DNA of 64,000 nucleotides from Tetradesmus obliquus (taxonomy: Eukaryota > Chlorophyta > Chlorophyceae > Sphaeropleales > Scenedesmaceae), in contig CP126192.1 in assembly GCA_030272155.1 (NCBI GenBank), forward strand, positions 7,846,501 to 7,910,500, written 5' to 3'. The translations under genes were made by a program, and so were the position numbers. Of this stretch, positions 1 to 11,976 are shown one piece after another. The notes below the pieces were generated by a model. It saw only the letters and a program-made list of their open reading frames with translations. It was not told where the DNA came from and did not search any database. The first letter of the stretch is position 1; every line of letters begins with the position of its first letter.

Positions 1-40
1 ACCAGCCCAGCATGACATAGCTGACCGCCAGCTCAGCCTC
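1..40 (-). repeat. Intronic copy of PILS exon segment
   Basis: Bases 1-40 repeat 125-164 (exon 95-336) with about four differences and still read in frame on the minus strand as AELAVSYVML. The copy lies downstream of the donor at 94, so it is a donor-side exon copy, truncated by the window edge. Confidence 0.7.
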
Positions 41-94
41 ACTTACTCAGTAACATCAAACACATCAGAGAATTGTCCACTTCATGTCACTCAC

Positions 95-814
95 CTAATG
101 GCATCTGCACCATGGTGGCGTAGAACCAGCACAGCATGACATAACTGACCGCCAGCTCAGCCTCAGCAGCCGTATTGAACGGCAGGTTGGGGTTTTTCAC
201 AAATGACATGACCATGACCAGCGGCAGGTTGCCGGTGTTGCTGATGGCAGTTGACACACGGATGATGTTGACTAGGCGCTCCGGCGTGGGCAGCAGTTTC
301 GTGTGCACCCAGCCGAGAAACAGACCCGTGAGGTGGCTGTGTAAGGGAGGGCGGCGGCGGTGCAGCAGCTGTTAAGATCACACATTGTTGCAGGTTGTAC
401 TGCTGCTGCCGCTGCCGCGCTGGCAGCAAGAGCCATGGCTGCAGCAAAAGCATGTCTGTGTGCAGCTTGTCAGCCAAGTGGCAGCATATGTCATGTACAA
501 GCGCAGATATGCTGTCCTGCAAGTGCAGCGGCGCCTCAGGTGTGGACCTTAGCCCTGGTGGAAGTTGGCCACTGCTGCTTCCTAAAACCTGATCCTGACA
601 GCTCCACGCCACAACAACAGAACCTTCAGCGCTGCTGACACCGGCACAAAAGGACTGTCACTTACGCGAGGATGACGTTGGCGCCGATGGGCCACAGCGC
701 CAGCGCCTGACCCGCGTCGATGTGCAGCCCCAGCTTGCTGACCATGAGCGCTGGCGTGAACACGTCGATGGCCAGCCGCGACAGCGAGCGGCGCGCCTGC
801 ACGTCAATCAGGCC
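95..814 (-). CDS. PILS: PILS/auxin efflux carrier-like membrane protein, partial
   Basis: Two consecutive exons are seen, 666-814 and 95-336, joined in phase (donor GTAAGT at 665, acceptor ACAG ending at 337). The first encodes ARRSLSRLAIDVFTPALMVS, the second GLFLGWVHTKLLPTPERL followed by NTGNLPLVMVMSF. This matches the N-terminal half of PIN-LIKES/auxin efflux carrier proteins: the ARKxLxxIVFxVFxPAL helix, then the GNLGNLPL motif in a later helix. PILS proteins are ER membrane carriers tied to auxin transport in plants; the substrate of algal members is not settled. The gene continues past base 1 (donor GTGAGT at 94). Its 5' exons should lie between 815 and about 2000, but I could not place them. 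Family call fairly secure, gene limits not. Confidence 0.7.
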
Positions 815-859
815 CTGGTGCAGCAGCAGAGACAGCAGCGGCATTGGCAGCACGGAACT

Positions 860-960
860 TTACCAGTTGGTTGATGGCCAGCCGCGACAGGGAGCGCGCG
901 CCTGCACATCAATGAGGGCCTGCAGGAAGGTGGTGCGGCGGCGACAGCAGCATTGGCATG
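860..960 (-). repeat. Intronic copy of PILS exon start with acceptor
   Basis: This degenerate copy of the start of exon 666-814 lies about 118 bp upstream of it on the coding strand. It keeps a pyrimidine-rich tract and a CCTGCAG acceptor before GCCCTCATTGATGTGCAGGC, so it is an acceptor-side copy. Confidence 0.65.
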
Positions 961-2047
961 AGCATGTTGTGGATGCAGGCTGAAGGCTGGCATGCCCTGC
1001 AGGTTTGACTGGACAAGCGGCAAAGCAGCGGTGGTTGTGGCTGGTCTAGTGATGCTGTGGAGATTGCGCTGCTTGCCCAGACACACCTACAGGCACACTG
1101 AACTCGAGCCTGCGTTGCATTGTATGAACAGCTGCTGTTGGTTATGTTGCGTATCTGCTGCTCACAGCGCACAGTGCATGCGCGTTGGGTGTGAGACTGG
1201 AAGCGCTCCATCATGGCATACACAACATGCTGGCTGCTGTGCATGCTGCCCACAGCAGACGCCCCACCTGCTTGGCACACAGCGCGCCAACACTGCAGCA
1301 CAGCACTATCTTGATGATGGGCACAGATGAGTCTGCCAGCAGCTGTTCTGCTCCGCCAGGCAGCAACACATTTGCTTGTACGGTTCTGCCGCGCTGCCGC
1401 CGTAGCTGCTGCCGTTGCGGTACATGTTTGGTATGAAAACATCCCGAGTATCGTGCTGCTGCTGTTGGCCAGGCCCCTTTATGAATTGCCAGACCAACAG
1501 GCTTTCTGATGCGTGTTGCATGCACTGCTGCCAGCAGGCACAGCTGGCTCTGACAGCCATGCGCTGGCAGCAGCTGCATGGCGCTGATAGGGGAGCCTGC
1601 TGCTCAACAAGCCTTTTTATTGTGTGATAGGAGTCATCATTGTGAGAAAGCTGCGAAACAACTTGTGTTTGACACAGGGCAACTGTACAACCTACAACTA
1701 TATACAAGTACACCGCACATGTACAAGCCTACATACTGCCTAAACTATCATTTTGGTTATATATAGTATTGAAGAGTCATGATTGCGTTGTGGTTCACAG
1801 CAGTGTGGGCTCGCACTGTCACTTGTCATGGCGGGAAAGCTACGCTGCAGGACCAGTGCTTCTATTGAGCTGTATGATTGAAGCTAGGGCAACGATATCA
1901 CAGTTGTACTTACTAAAGGCGGCATCATCGTCTATCGTGCCGTGAACGCTTTTGAAATATCGCTCGCCACACTTGAAAGCTTGCAAGGCATACTGCATAA
2001 GTTTTTAGTTCTTTGATCTGCAGTTTGATTACTTGACAACTTGAGCC
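961..2047. other. PILS 5' region and TXNDC9 upstream region, no supported gene
   Basis: The stretch should hold the missing 5' exons of the minus-strand PILS gene and the promoter of the plus-strand TXNDC9 gene. Several short open frames overlap here, all rich in Cys, Ala and Gln from CAG/GCA runs; none resembles a known family. From about 1620 the composition becomes more AT-rich, which suits a shared intergenic promoter. Confidence 0.4.
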
Positions 2048-3978
2048 ATGGAGCAAATCGTGCAGCAGGCCATGGAGCAGAACTTGCTTCGCGTGGCAAA
2101 GCAGCTGGAGGACCAGCTCGATTCAGAGCTGCACAAGCTGGATAACTTGCAGGACGATGACGTAGAACGCATCAGGCAGCGACGCATCATGGAACTCAAG
2201 CAGCAGCAGGAGAAGACCAAGGAGTGGGTAGCCAAAGGACATGGCGAGTACAAAGAGATACACGAGGAGAAGGAGTTCTTCAAGGAGATGAAGGAAGAGG
2301 AGCGCATGATCTGCCACTTTTACAGAGACAACTGGCCATGCAAGGTGGGTTGTTGCAGCTGACATGGTGTTGTGCTGCTGCTTGCAGGCACTTCTCAGCT
2401 GCAGGCAGCAGCGTGTGCGCGCATCTCACTGCATAGGAGCATTGTGACCTGTCACTGGGGCATGATGCATTGTTCTCGTGTTGTATGATAAGGTAGCTTC
2501 CCCACACCATCCGCGACTAGTACCAGGCCATACTTGGCCACTGCATTCAGTCAGCAGGTTGCAAGCTGTCACTCAGCCATTACAGCCCTACCATGCCACC
2601 CTGCTATTGTGTGGTGGGCTTCAGTTGTTGATAGCTGCTGCTCCCATTCCCTTTGTCACCATGGCCTATCCACCTGTCTGCAAAACGAGCCTGCTTGGAC
2701 AACACTGTGCTGGCAGTGCAAGCGCAAGTGCAGCATCCAGTGGAAGTGCAGCCGTGCCCCTTACAACATGCACCCATTGACAGCGCCGCCTACCGCACCA
2801 CGGCACATTTGAGAATCATTGCATGTGTTGAGCATGGGCTGTCAGCAACGGGCTGCCCGTGTGCTGCAATAGCAGCCGCTTGTCTTGTGCTTTCCATGCT
2901 GTGTTGATCGTGCTTCGTGTGCCCAGCTGTATGTCCTTCTATTGCTTCAAGCCTTCCTGCTTTCTGCTCCTGCTGCTGCTGCTGCTGCAGGTGATGGACA
3001 AGCACATTGCGCTGCTGTGCCGGCAGCACCTGGAGACAAAGTTTGTCAAGGTGCGCAGCAGCACATGTGAAGGGGCAGTGTGCAGGCTGGGAGCGCGACT
3101 GCACTAGGCGACGGCAGCAGCAGCAGGTCAAAAGCGGTATGGAGCAACAGCAGCGGCAGTAACAGCAGCAGCACTAGTGTTGTGGCACAACTGCAGGCGC
3201 TCTTGCTCTGGTAAAGTAGCGCAGCGTGCTGTGTGCACTGTCCATGCAACCGCCATTGTCCATCAGCAGCCATCTTAGATGGGGTGCGATGGGGTGCGCG
3301 TGTTGAGATCTGGATGCTGCCGACGCTGGCGCTCAACCTCAATCCTACCTCTAACCCAAACCCAACCCTTTGTGACTGGTGTGTTGTGCAGATCAACGCG
3401 GAGAAGTCGCCCTACCTCACCGACAAGCTCAAGATCTGGATGCTGCCCACGCTGGCGCTGATCAAGTCCGAAAAGGTGAGCGCCTGGGCTGGGTGGGTCA
3501 TCTGTCAACGGGCTGTGGGCTGAGGTCCTGCAGCTTTGCCGGATCTCAGGGTGTTTGTTGCAACATAGCTGCCTGTGCACACCCTGTATTTCATCTTTTG
3601 CGCCCTCTTCTCATTCTTCCTCTTCTTCTTTGTCCAAAGAGGTCATCAACCACGTGGTGGGATGACATGGGTGTCCGTTGCAACGTATGTGCCTCTGCAC
3701 ACTGTTTAACCCCTCTTCTTGTGCTCCTTTTCCCTTTGCTTCTTCCACTGTTTTGTGGACAGGTGATCGACTACGTGGTGGGCTTTGACGACCTGGGCGG
3801 CAAGGATGACTTCAGCACGGAGCAGCTTGCGGAGCGGCTGGCGCGCGTGGACGTGATCAAAGACGACGGCGCAGCAGCGGCAGCAGCCAAGCGGCAGCAG
3901 CAGCAGCGCAGCACGATCCGCAGCGGGATTTATACGCGGGGCGAGGATGACGAGGACAGTGACTTTGGCGACGACTGA
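2048..3978 (+). CDS. TXNDC9: TXNDC9 / phosducin-like protein (PLP3 group)
   Basis: Exons 2048-2344, 2991-3050, 3392-3475 and 3763-3978 join in frame to give about 218 residues. The N-terminal helix (LDSELHKLDNLQDDDVERIR), the WVAKGHGEYKEI segment and FFKEMKEEERMICHFYRDNW match TXNDC9 closely, followed by a thioredoxin fold (HLETKFVKV, then IWMLPTLALIKSEK and VIDYVVGFDDLG). The tail is rich in Ala/Gln and acidic residues (DDEDSDFGDD). The fold has no CxxC pair, as usual in this family. These are cytosolic co-factors of the CCT chaperonin that assist tubulin and actin folding, known from the family rather than from this sequence. Start chosen because the ATG opens the conserved N-terminal helix; introns are GT-AG. 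High confidence. Confidence 0.93.
3300..3345 (+). repeat. Intronic copy of TXNDC9 exon 3 segment
   Basis: GATCTGGATGCTGCCGACGC repeats the middle of exon 3 (about 3432-3465) with one change, just upstream of that exon. The similarity fades into a C/A-rich stretch. Confidence 0.7.
3636..3676 (+). repeat. Intronic copy of TXNDC9 exon 4 start
   Basis: The bases AGGTCATCAACCACGTGGTG followed by GGATGACATGGG are a decayed copy of the acceptor and first codons of exon 4 (3761-3800), about 125 bp upstream. It is an acceptor-side copy. Confidence 0.65.
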
Positions 3979-4054
3979 GCAGCGGCTGTTAGTTCTGTTT
4001 GTGCTGCTGCGGCTGCTGCGGCGGCGGCTGCTGCGGCGGCGGCTGCTGCGGCAG

Positions 4055-4170
4055 CAATAGCAGCAGCCAAGCGGCAGCAGCAGCAGCAGCAGCGCAGCAC
4101 GATACGCAGCGGGGTTTAGACGCAGCACGATCTAGACGCGGGGCGAGGGTGACTTTGGCGACGACTGAGC
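4055..4170 (+). repeat. Copy of TXNDC9 last-exon end, beyond the stop
   Basis: This segment repeats about 3885-3980 (AGCCAAGCGGCAGCAG run, CGCAGCACGAT, GACTTTGGCGACGACTGAGC) including the terminal TGA. Gene ends, not only splice borders, are therefore copied. It would be 3' UTR or spacer. Confidence 0.75.
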
Positions 4171-6169
4171 CGTCACGCTCTCGCCAGATAGCAGCTCGGG
4201 TGATACAGCAGGAGTTCGCTACGTGTGCAGCTGCCGCGCGCCTGCTGCTGGCTGGTGCAGCCACACCACAGTGGCTGAGACCTTTGCTGGATCGCAGTCA
4301 TGTTGTGGCAGCGGCAGCAGCAGCAGCAGCAGCGCGGACCGCAGCTGAGCCGCCACAGCTGCTGGTACAGGGTGATTCAGGGTCTGCGGGAACGGCAGCA
4401 GTGGCTGTGTGTTCCAGCAGTGTAGACGTTGGTGCATGCTGCATTGCAGGATGTGGCGGCTCGTGTTGTACCTGCGGCTGGGTGTATTGCTTGCAGGTGC
4501 AGCGGCAAGAGAATCTTATGCTGCTGCTAGCTGCGCCAGCTTCCGCAGCAGCACCAGCAGCGGCGATGTTTAAATATCCTCTGGCAGCAGACTGGCGGCA
4601 GGGGCAAAACAGAGCTGCGCTCGCCGGGACAGCCCCAGCCCCTGCCCCTGTCTGCCGGGACAGCCCTGCTCAGCCTTTCAGCATCGCCAGTTTTAATGAT
4701 GGCACAGCAGCAGCTGTTGGATGCGTGGTTGCCAGAGGTGGTTCTGCTGCCATTGATAACGCTGTTGATGTGGCGATTGATGGACTGCTATTGCTGGAAT
4801 AGCGAGCCAGCCGCGCCTATGATGATGGCAGGGTCTACAGCAGCTGCAATCTGCTGTGGATGTAGCTTGCGACATCATGTATGTATGATGTGCGGTGTGG
4901 TTAAAATTGCTGGCAGTATGTTTCTGCCTTGGTTTTGAGTTTTGTCCTTGTTGCTGCTTGCTGCATTGCTGTTTGTGGCCCTTAGTGGTGCTGCGGCTGC
5001 AGAAACCGCTGGCGGTGCACGGCTTTGTCATGTGTGTGCATGCTGCAAGCAGCCGGACCCACACTTTTGTACATGATGACGCGCTGGCAAGGTAGTTGCT
5101 GTCTGCCAGCAGCAGCCGCAGCAGCAGCAGGCTGGTCATCCACAATTGTGTGGAGTTTAATAATCGAGTAGCGGCTCGCTGGGCTTGTGCCTGAGGCAGG
5201 TTTGGGTCCTGAGATGTATTGTATCGACCCACGGCAGGGCTGGCATTCTATCTGTGGTATAATTAGGCATCAACTGCAGCCAGAAGCGGCTGGGTCTTCT
5301 GCGCAACGCTGTTGCCATTATCAATATCTGCAAGACGCCTCAGCATGCTGTAAGCTGGGTAGGCTGCAGCAGCAGCAGCAGCAGCAGCACGTCAGATGCG
5401 GTACGCAACGTCATTTTGGGAGTGTTATGTTGGAGCTACGCAGTGGTGTTACATTATTCAAAGTGCCCAGGCACCTGTGAACAAACAGCAGGACATACTG
5501 ACATGACTGTCAACAGACACGTGTATGCTCCAGATGGTGCTGTACAACAGAATTGGCGCACTTGCAGATAAGGCAAATGCAGTTCCTGCTGCTGCTCAAA
5601 GTGCCCCAGCTGGCAAGACCTGTGCAGCAACAAATTGTGCAAGTTGTTGCACGCAACCACACTAGGTGCACAACCACAACTGTACGATCAACTTGGGTGA
5701 GACAATAAGTATGGCTGGCACCGAGGAAGATACACAAGGACCGCTACGACCCAAACAAAGTAAACTTCAATGGCATTCCGTCCTCCCTGGTAAAAAAGTA
5801 GAAGAACAAGTATGCTGAGTCAACTTCCAAACAGAACAGTCAATCCCACCTGCCTGCTTGCTTTATTCTGCACGCAGCTCTCAGCCTTGCAAGGCAATTG
5901 CCAATGTGCGGCAGCCTGACACCTGCGTAGGCTGGGGTGTATACATCCCAGCAACATGATACAATACGATACACATCAGGCCTGAGACTTGCCTCAAACA
6001 CCAGCACTGCTCCTGCTGCTGCACCCTGTGCGCCGCTCACAACCAGGGTGCAAGTACCATCAGCAGCCTAACACCCGCTAACGGGGTTCAACCTACAACC
6101 GTACAGCCAACCATAACACAACACCAAACTTCCCACACCAACTACTCAACACAGCTACATACAGCCAAG
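4171..6169. other. Intergenic region between convergent genes
   Basis: About 2 kb between the 3' end of TXNDC9 (+) and the decayed 3' copies of the polyQ gene (-). It contains CAG/GCA-rich stretches and a short CAG run near 5370. Open frames are low-complexity Ala/Cys/Leu products of these runs. I see no recognisable gene. Confidence 0.5.
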
Positions 6170-6580
6170 CACATGTGTGCACAAAGTACACTGCAGTACT
6201 GTGCTGTGGATCTGCAGTGCCTGTTTGAACACTGCAACGCCAAACTCCTGCTGCTGCCGCCGCATCTGCTGCTGCGGATGCTGCCGAATCAGCAGCGTCC
6301 ACCAGCTCCATCATGTCCCCCTGTGGCAGTGCCAATGCAGCGCAGGCGTCTTCCCACCCTGCCACGCTGACTACCCTACACCGCTACACTGCAATCATTG
6401 AACAATGTACAAACCACACTACCAACACCCTACAACATAGCAGTCAGTACACTGCCTTGCACGTCTGCCGCGCTGTCTCAAATAATACAGCGTCCAGCTC
6501 CTTACGCTGCTGCGGCATGCGCGCAACAACATCTGCAAGCTCAGCCAACCGGATCCCTGCAGCAACGCCAACGTCGTGCT
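6170..6580 (-). repeat. Two decayed copies of the polyQ gene's 3' end
   Basis: Read on the minus strand, about 6444-6580 gives LAELADVVARMPQQ ... LFETARQTCKAVY and stop, and about 6170-6365 gives WEDACAALALPQGDMMELV. Both align with the gene's own end (WEGAGTPLALPDEDMLVLVN ... ALQICKALY, stop at 6580). The terminal coding segment therefore exists in three diverged tandem copies. Confidence 0.65.
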
Positions 6581-6643
6581 CAGTACAGCGCCTTGCAGAT
6601 CTGCAGCGCACCCTCAAACACCGCAGCACTGAACTCCTCGTTT

Positions 6644-6676
<33 letters not shown>

Positions 6677-6911
6677 ATGCGCGCTGTAGCATTCACCAGC
6701 ACCAGCATGTCCTCATCTGGCAATGCCAGTGGGGTGCCGGCTCCCTCCCAAGCCTGCTCTTCTAGCAGCTGCATCAGCAGCCTGGCACAGCTGAACACCT
6801 TGTCGGCACCACCAAGCACTGATGTTGGTACGCCGTGCTGCGGCAGCCTAGCAGCATGTCCTGCTGCTGGTGGTGATGGTGGCGGTGGCCCTGCATATGG
6901 ACTAGCGCCTG

Positions 6912-6951
<40 letters not shown>

Positions 6952-7528
6952 GGCATCTAGGACTGCAGCAGTGAGTGGTCCCAGCATGAACCACTCTTTG
7001 TTACCCTTGTCCAGCAGCACAGTGACCAGCCCTGCTGCTGCCAGCTTGCGCAAGCCCTTTTCAGCTGCAGACATTGCTGCTGCTGCTGCTGCTGCTGCTT
7101 TTGCTGCTGCCGAGTTCGCCGGGAATGTGCCATCTGCATCACCAGCAGCAGCTGCTGCAGCACCAGCATCTACTGATGTCAGCATTATCCGCAGCAGGCC
7201 AGCAGGCAGCGGTGCCTTGGATCTGCTTAGGGTGCTGACTGTGCTGTGGGCCAAGTCCAGTAGGGACTGCCTGCTCAGGCTGCTGCTGCCGCTGCTGCTG
7301 CTGCTGCCGCCTGCCACGTCATCGTTTTCAGCAGCACTTGGCAGCGGGGCAGCGTCTGCAGCAGCATCGATGGCAGAAGCAGTAAGAAACTCTGCTGCTG
7401 CAATGCGCAGGCCTGCAGCCCTGCTGCTAATCACAAGGCATGCCTCACCATGTGGCTGCTGCTGCTGCTGTTGCTGTGCAGGTGAGAGTGAGTCCAGCAG
7501 CTGCTGGGGAAACAGCAGCGACCATGCG

Positions 7529-7584
<56 letters not shown>

Positions 7585-8000
7585 CTGCTTCTGCTGCAGT
7601 GGCAGCTCAAAAGGAGAGCTGCAGTCCACGTCCATGCCCCCTGCGCCTGCCACAGCAGCAGCAAGCCCATGCTGCTGTTGGTGCCCAGCAGCTGTACCTA
7701 GCTGCTGCTGCTGCTCAGGTGGTGATGTCTGCTCATCTTCCCAGTCCTCTGTTGGCAGCAGCTCTGGGTCGCTATGCGCTGCAGCATCAACTGTGTCTGG
7801 CATGTCTGAGTCACTCTCTGCTGCAGCATCAATTGTGTCTAGCATGCCTGAGTCACTCTCTGCTGCAGCATCAACTGTGTCTGGCATGCCTGAGTCACTC
7901 TCTGCTGCAGCATCATCAGTGTCTGGCATATCAGAGTCGGCCGCTGCGTGGTGCTCAAGTGGCAGGCCGCTAGCTCCCTGCACAACTCCAGTAGTACCAC

Positions 8001-8043
<43 letters not shown>

Positions 8044-8100
8044 GAAACCAGCAGCATCAGCGTCAGCAAGGCCTGCGGCAGCAGCGGCAAACACCCCACG

Positions 8101-8142
<42 letters not shown>

Positions 8143-8410
8143 GTGCTGCTGCTGCTGCTGCTGGTGCTGCAGCTGCTGCTGCCATGATGCCGCTTGGCTG
8201 CGCGGCTGCCGGCTGCCAGCAACAGCAGCACCAGCATGCAGCATGACACCCAGCTCCTGTGCTGCCACAGACGCCATGTGCGGTGCATCAGCTGCTGCTG
8301 CACTGCCACCAGCCGAGCGGTAGGGTGCAAACCAAGTGCCAGTTTGACCTGTGGGACTGCCTGTGTCTGTTGTGTAGGGTTGGTGTGCAGCGTCATCCTG
8401 CCCTGTTGGG

Positions 8411-8464
<54 letters not shown>

Positions 8465-8520
8465 TGGCCGTGTGTCAGGTGGGCAGCAGCAGCTGCTGCT
8501 GTTGTACCTGTAGGCCCGTC

Positions 8521-8551
<31 letters not shown>

Positions 8552-8902
8552 GGTAGTGGTGTGCTGGTGGTGTTGTTGTCAGCTGCTGCCTCAGGCCCGG
8601 AGGGTTCCTGTCCATCATCAGCTGTGGCGATGCTCTGCAAGTGCATGAGCAGCAGCAAATGCCGGCTCAGAGCGGTATCCCAGCCGCCATGTTGATGTTC
8701 CTGCTGAACACCTGCCAATAGCATGTTGTGTATCTGTCACTTCAGAGAGCATGTGGAACAGATGGAACAGATGGCGCAGATGCAGATGTGGCTGGGCCAC
8801 TCAGCTGCCGCCTCCTGCAAGCGCTGCTGCGCACGAGCCAGCAAGCATGCACGGCAACCCACCTCATCATCAGAATCAACCAGCCAGATAACCTCAGGGA
8901 TG

Positions 8903-8944
<42 letters not shown>

Positions 8945-9015
8945 TGCTCATCCACATCAGATGACTCATCAGCAGCGTCACCGCCAGCCTCCTCAACGCC
9001 TTCCATACCCCAGAA

Positions 9016-9052
<37 letters not shown>

Positions 9053-9355
9053 TGCTGCTGCTGCTGCTGATCATGCAGCCAGCGCAAGTGCTTTACATGG
9101 AACTTCTGGACATGCTTGTCACGCTGCAAGCAGCAAACAAACGGGTGCAGCCAGTCACTGAAGTGCCGCTCCTGTGGGGCCCCGGTAGTGTTACTGCTGT
9201 GGCTAAACTGCATTACACTATATTACGTTACAATTTGGTGATTCCATGAATTTGACTAAGTTGCAAGGGTAGCTGCTTCGCTGCAAGCAGCTAGCAGGGT
9301 TCAAGCAGCAGCAGCTCTTCACACCAAATGCCAAACACTTGTGTGAAAGCAGCAA

Positions 9356-9421
<66 letters not shown>

Positions 9422-10048
9422 CCACTCCACCATGTGCACTATATCAGCCATGTCATGTGCAGCACTGACTCGCAGGCAAGTTCCGTACCGCTATGCTGGC
9501 ACAAACTGGCACAGTTAATGCATAACCGGCATTGCATTGCATTAATGCCTGATGGAGTCACACACGCACCAGGTCTGTCAGGAAGCGGAAGTATTCGCGC
9601 TTCATCTGCTTGCATGTCATGCGCGCTCCACTCAAGTCCAGCACCTGATCGTCCACCATGCGCTGAACCAGCACTGTGTTGATGGAGGCAACGACGGCAG
9701 CAGCGCAGTCGACACATGTACTTAGGCATGACACAACACCTTGGCCATGACCCAAAAGCAGCTGATGTGCTGGAAACGGCAGCAGTGCTGGTATGTTGTG
9801 CAGCACTTGGGCGACTCATGAGTGATCAGTGTTTTAGGCAATGCTGCTGCTGCGCTGAAGGCAGGCCAGTCAGGCTCCAGTGCAAAGTGAGGGCATCACT
9901 GCATTACCATATCCCAGTTTCAGTATCTTGCGTTTTTTTGACCGGTGCTAAGACTATCCTGCAGCCACTCACAGTCCCCAGTGAAGGGCAGCCGAAGGCT
10001 GTTTGTGCTGAGGTACTTGAGGTAATCGCTCGCCAGGCGGGTGATCAG
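6580..10048 (-). CDS. Unrecognised polyglutamine-rich protein
   Basis: Four exons join in phase: 9973-10048, 9570-9673, 8863-9123 and 6580-8733 (864 residues without the N-terminus). The first three encode a normal-looking domain: YLKYLSTNSLRLPFTGDLLV, DDQVLDLSGARMTCKQMKRE, YFRFLTDLRDKHVQKFHVKH. I do not recognise it. The rest is dominated by CAG-encoded Gln, Ala and Ser runs, with islands such as GLRKLAAAGLVTVLLDKGNK (possibly a winged-helix-like segment) and a repeated acidic unit (SDSGMPDTVDAAAE) near 7780-7940. A possible first exon is 10280-10457 (ATG at 10457, MPRKRITEP; donor GTAAAT after CAT), which fits the phase but is weak. The polyQ, Ala-rich layout would suit a nuclear regulatory protein, but that is a guess. 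Confidence 0.5.
9358..9419. repeat. (CTG/CAG)20 microsatellite
   Basis: About 20 uninterrupted triplets in the intron between exons 8863-9123 and 9570-9673 of the polyQ gene. On the gene's strand it reads CAG. Other runs of 8-17 triplets lie in its last exon near 7530, 8005, 8410 and 8520. Confidence 0.95.
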
Positions 10049-10457
10049 CTGTATAGGGTTTGGGTTGACCTCTCTTCCTGTGAACTTCAAGGTTGCTGGC
10101 TTCTCGTATTGAAGATGCGGTTTCATGCTGGGCTGGCTGTGTGGAGCTGGGCTGTCAGCAGAGCTGTGCTTGCAGCACAGCACGCACAGCAGCAGCAGGC
10201 AGCAGGCAGCAGGCGGGAGGGCTGTAAGATGAGGGTGTGGGTCCGTTGGATTTTTAAGCACATGCATTCACCTAATTTACATGGTTTCGATGCTCCACAG
10301 GTCGGCCGCATGCAGTACAGATATGAAACAGGCCAGGCATATCTTTCAAAGGGCGGGTGCTTCTGACAACGAGGCGTCCGATGGTAAGAGAACGCTGCAA
10401 TTCGTAGCGGCTACATAATTTACCATGTTTTGGTTCAGTAATACGTTTCCTAGGCAT

Positions 10458-11459
10458 CGTGTGTGATGCTGCCGAAACATCGGCTATGCTATCACTGCCG
10501 TCGCTTTCAGCTCACCAAGTGTTCGCAATATTGGTTGAACATGATCTAGTTACTGTATTGAAGGTTTACATCTGGCATTGTACCCGTTGCCAACTCTGCA
10601 TGCTGTGCCAATTTCACACGCGAGGCTGTAGGTACAGGCACTGAGGATCGTGGAATGCCAAATAGCAATCTGGTAATTACAACAACGATATATGCTTCAG
10701 CGGTCAGCGACTGCCAGACCCAAAGTGTTGTCTGAACAGCAAGCCCGAGTATGTGCGTACAGGCTCCGCAAATGGAATCATTGCAAACGGGTGTCAACAG
10801 CAACGTTTGATATCATCTGTTTTGTGCTGCAGCGATCCGAGTGCAACAAAATAAGCAATCCTTGGCTAACAGGTATGTCAGCTGTCACAACTAAAGCCTG
10901 GTTTTTACATATGTGGTGCCATGAGACGCAATTCCTGCGCTATGACTACTTTGCAGTAAATGTGCTGCCGTGCATGTGGCGCTCGCTAGCCTGCAGCAGG
11001 TGGTGGGGTGGAAACAGAAGTGTTCAGCAGGCTGGCGAGTGCTAGCCCTCCACACCCTGGCACACACTGTGTGCCTTCTGCTCGGAGCAAAAGGGCTGTT
11101 TATTGCGTTGGATGACACATGCTGTTAGTGTATGTTACACATGGGGGCCAGGCAATTCCAGCCTCTTGAACTGGCGTATCATACCAGCCAGGTAGGGTTT
11201 CAAGTCCAACTCCGTCCCCCACCACCATTTCGACGGAACAGCAAGTCTTCAGCCTCACTGCCCGCCTAGCAAAATGACCACAATGCTGCAGCAAAACCGA
11301 GTGGTCTGCTATGCTGCGCGGCCATGTGTCTGTAAGAGTCAGCACAGAGCACAGGTGTTCGGTTCAGCTGCACGTGCACATTATCTGGGGCAGCCTGATA
11401 TTCCTATTTACAACATATAAAGAAAGTTGCCGAATTGCATTCATTACAAGCATAAGCAT
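10458..11459. other. Intergenic region, no gene seen
   Basis: About 1 kb upstream of the polyQ gene, more AT-rich than the genic DNA around it and without long CAG runs. Likely promoter and spacer; open frames are short and unrecognised. Confidence 0.5.
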
Positions 11460-11460
11460 C

Positions 11461-11655
11461 ATGCAACATAATGCGCACTCACATGGCAAGAAGTGGTCCC
11501 CCGAAAGGCCACCGTGGCTGCTGCACCTCAGATTAGCATGTGCAGCTCCTGCTTCTGCTCCTATGTCGTCTAGTATTACCTGCAACCATAACAACACCTG
11601 GTCAGCGCCGTCCCGAAGAGCCACGATGCCCTTCGGGGGCAACGGCACTGACAGT
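11461..11655 (+). repeat. Dispersed repeat, copy A
   Basis: About 190 bp that match, with roughly 75-80% identity by eye, the reverse complement of 32245-32430. Shared landmarks in order are GCAACATAATGCG, ACTCACAT, GGCAAGAAG, TCTAGTATTACCTGC, ACCTGGTCAG and GGGGGCAACGGCACTGACAG. No terminal inverted repeats or target duplications are evident. Both copies have an open frame through the shared part, but I do not recognise the peptide. Confidence 0.75.
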
Positions 11656-11976
11656 CTTCCATCCTCTTGTAGTCCTTGGTAGCCTGGGTAGTGACACCTT
11701 GTCAGTGACGCCACTTGGTTGACACCGTAGCTCAGATTGAAGTTGAAGTTTTCCTCGCAAGAAGCAGGAGTGGCAGTAGTGTAAATTGCATGTAATAGGG
11801 GAACGTGTATGCCTGTGTCTGTCTATTTTGCCACAGGCGCGCTGCAGCGGCACCGTCGTGCTTCCCAAGCCTGATGAGACGTGCCTGCCCCCGGTGGCCT
11901 GGCATGCTCCCAGCGGCCCAGAGCTGCTGCCTGCCTGCCTGCCTGCCGAGTTGGTGCCGTCCGCCTGCTTCAACGC

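Noticed and set aside
3999-4802. Plus-strand open frame of 267 codons after TXNDC9
   Set aside because: It begins in a GGC/TGC run and covers the copied TXNDC9 end; the peptide is Cys/Gly/Ala-rich without any family resemblance.
6398-8323. Long plus-strand open frame of 641 codons, rich in Cys, Ser, Ala and Leu
   Set aside because: It is the antisense shadow of the polyQ exon: CAG runs on the minus strand become CTG/TGC/GCT runs. The minus strand has in-phase upstream exons; this frame has none.
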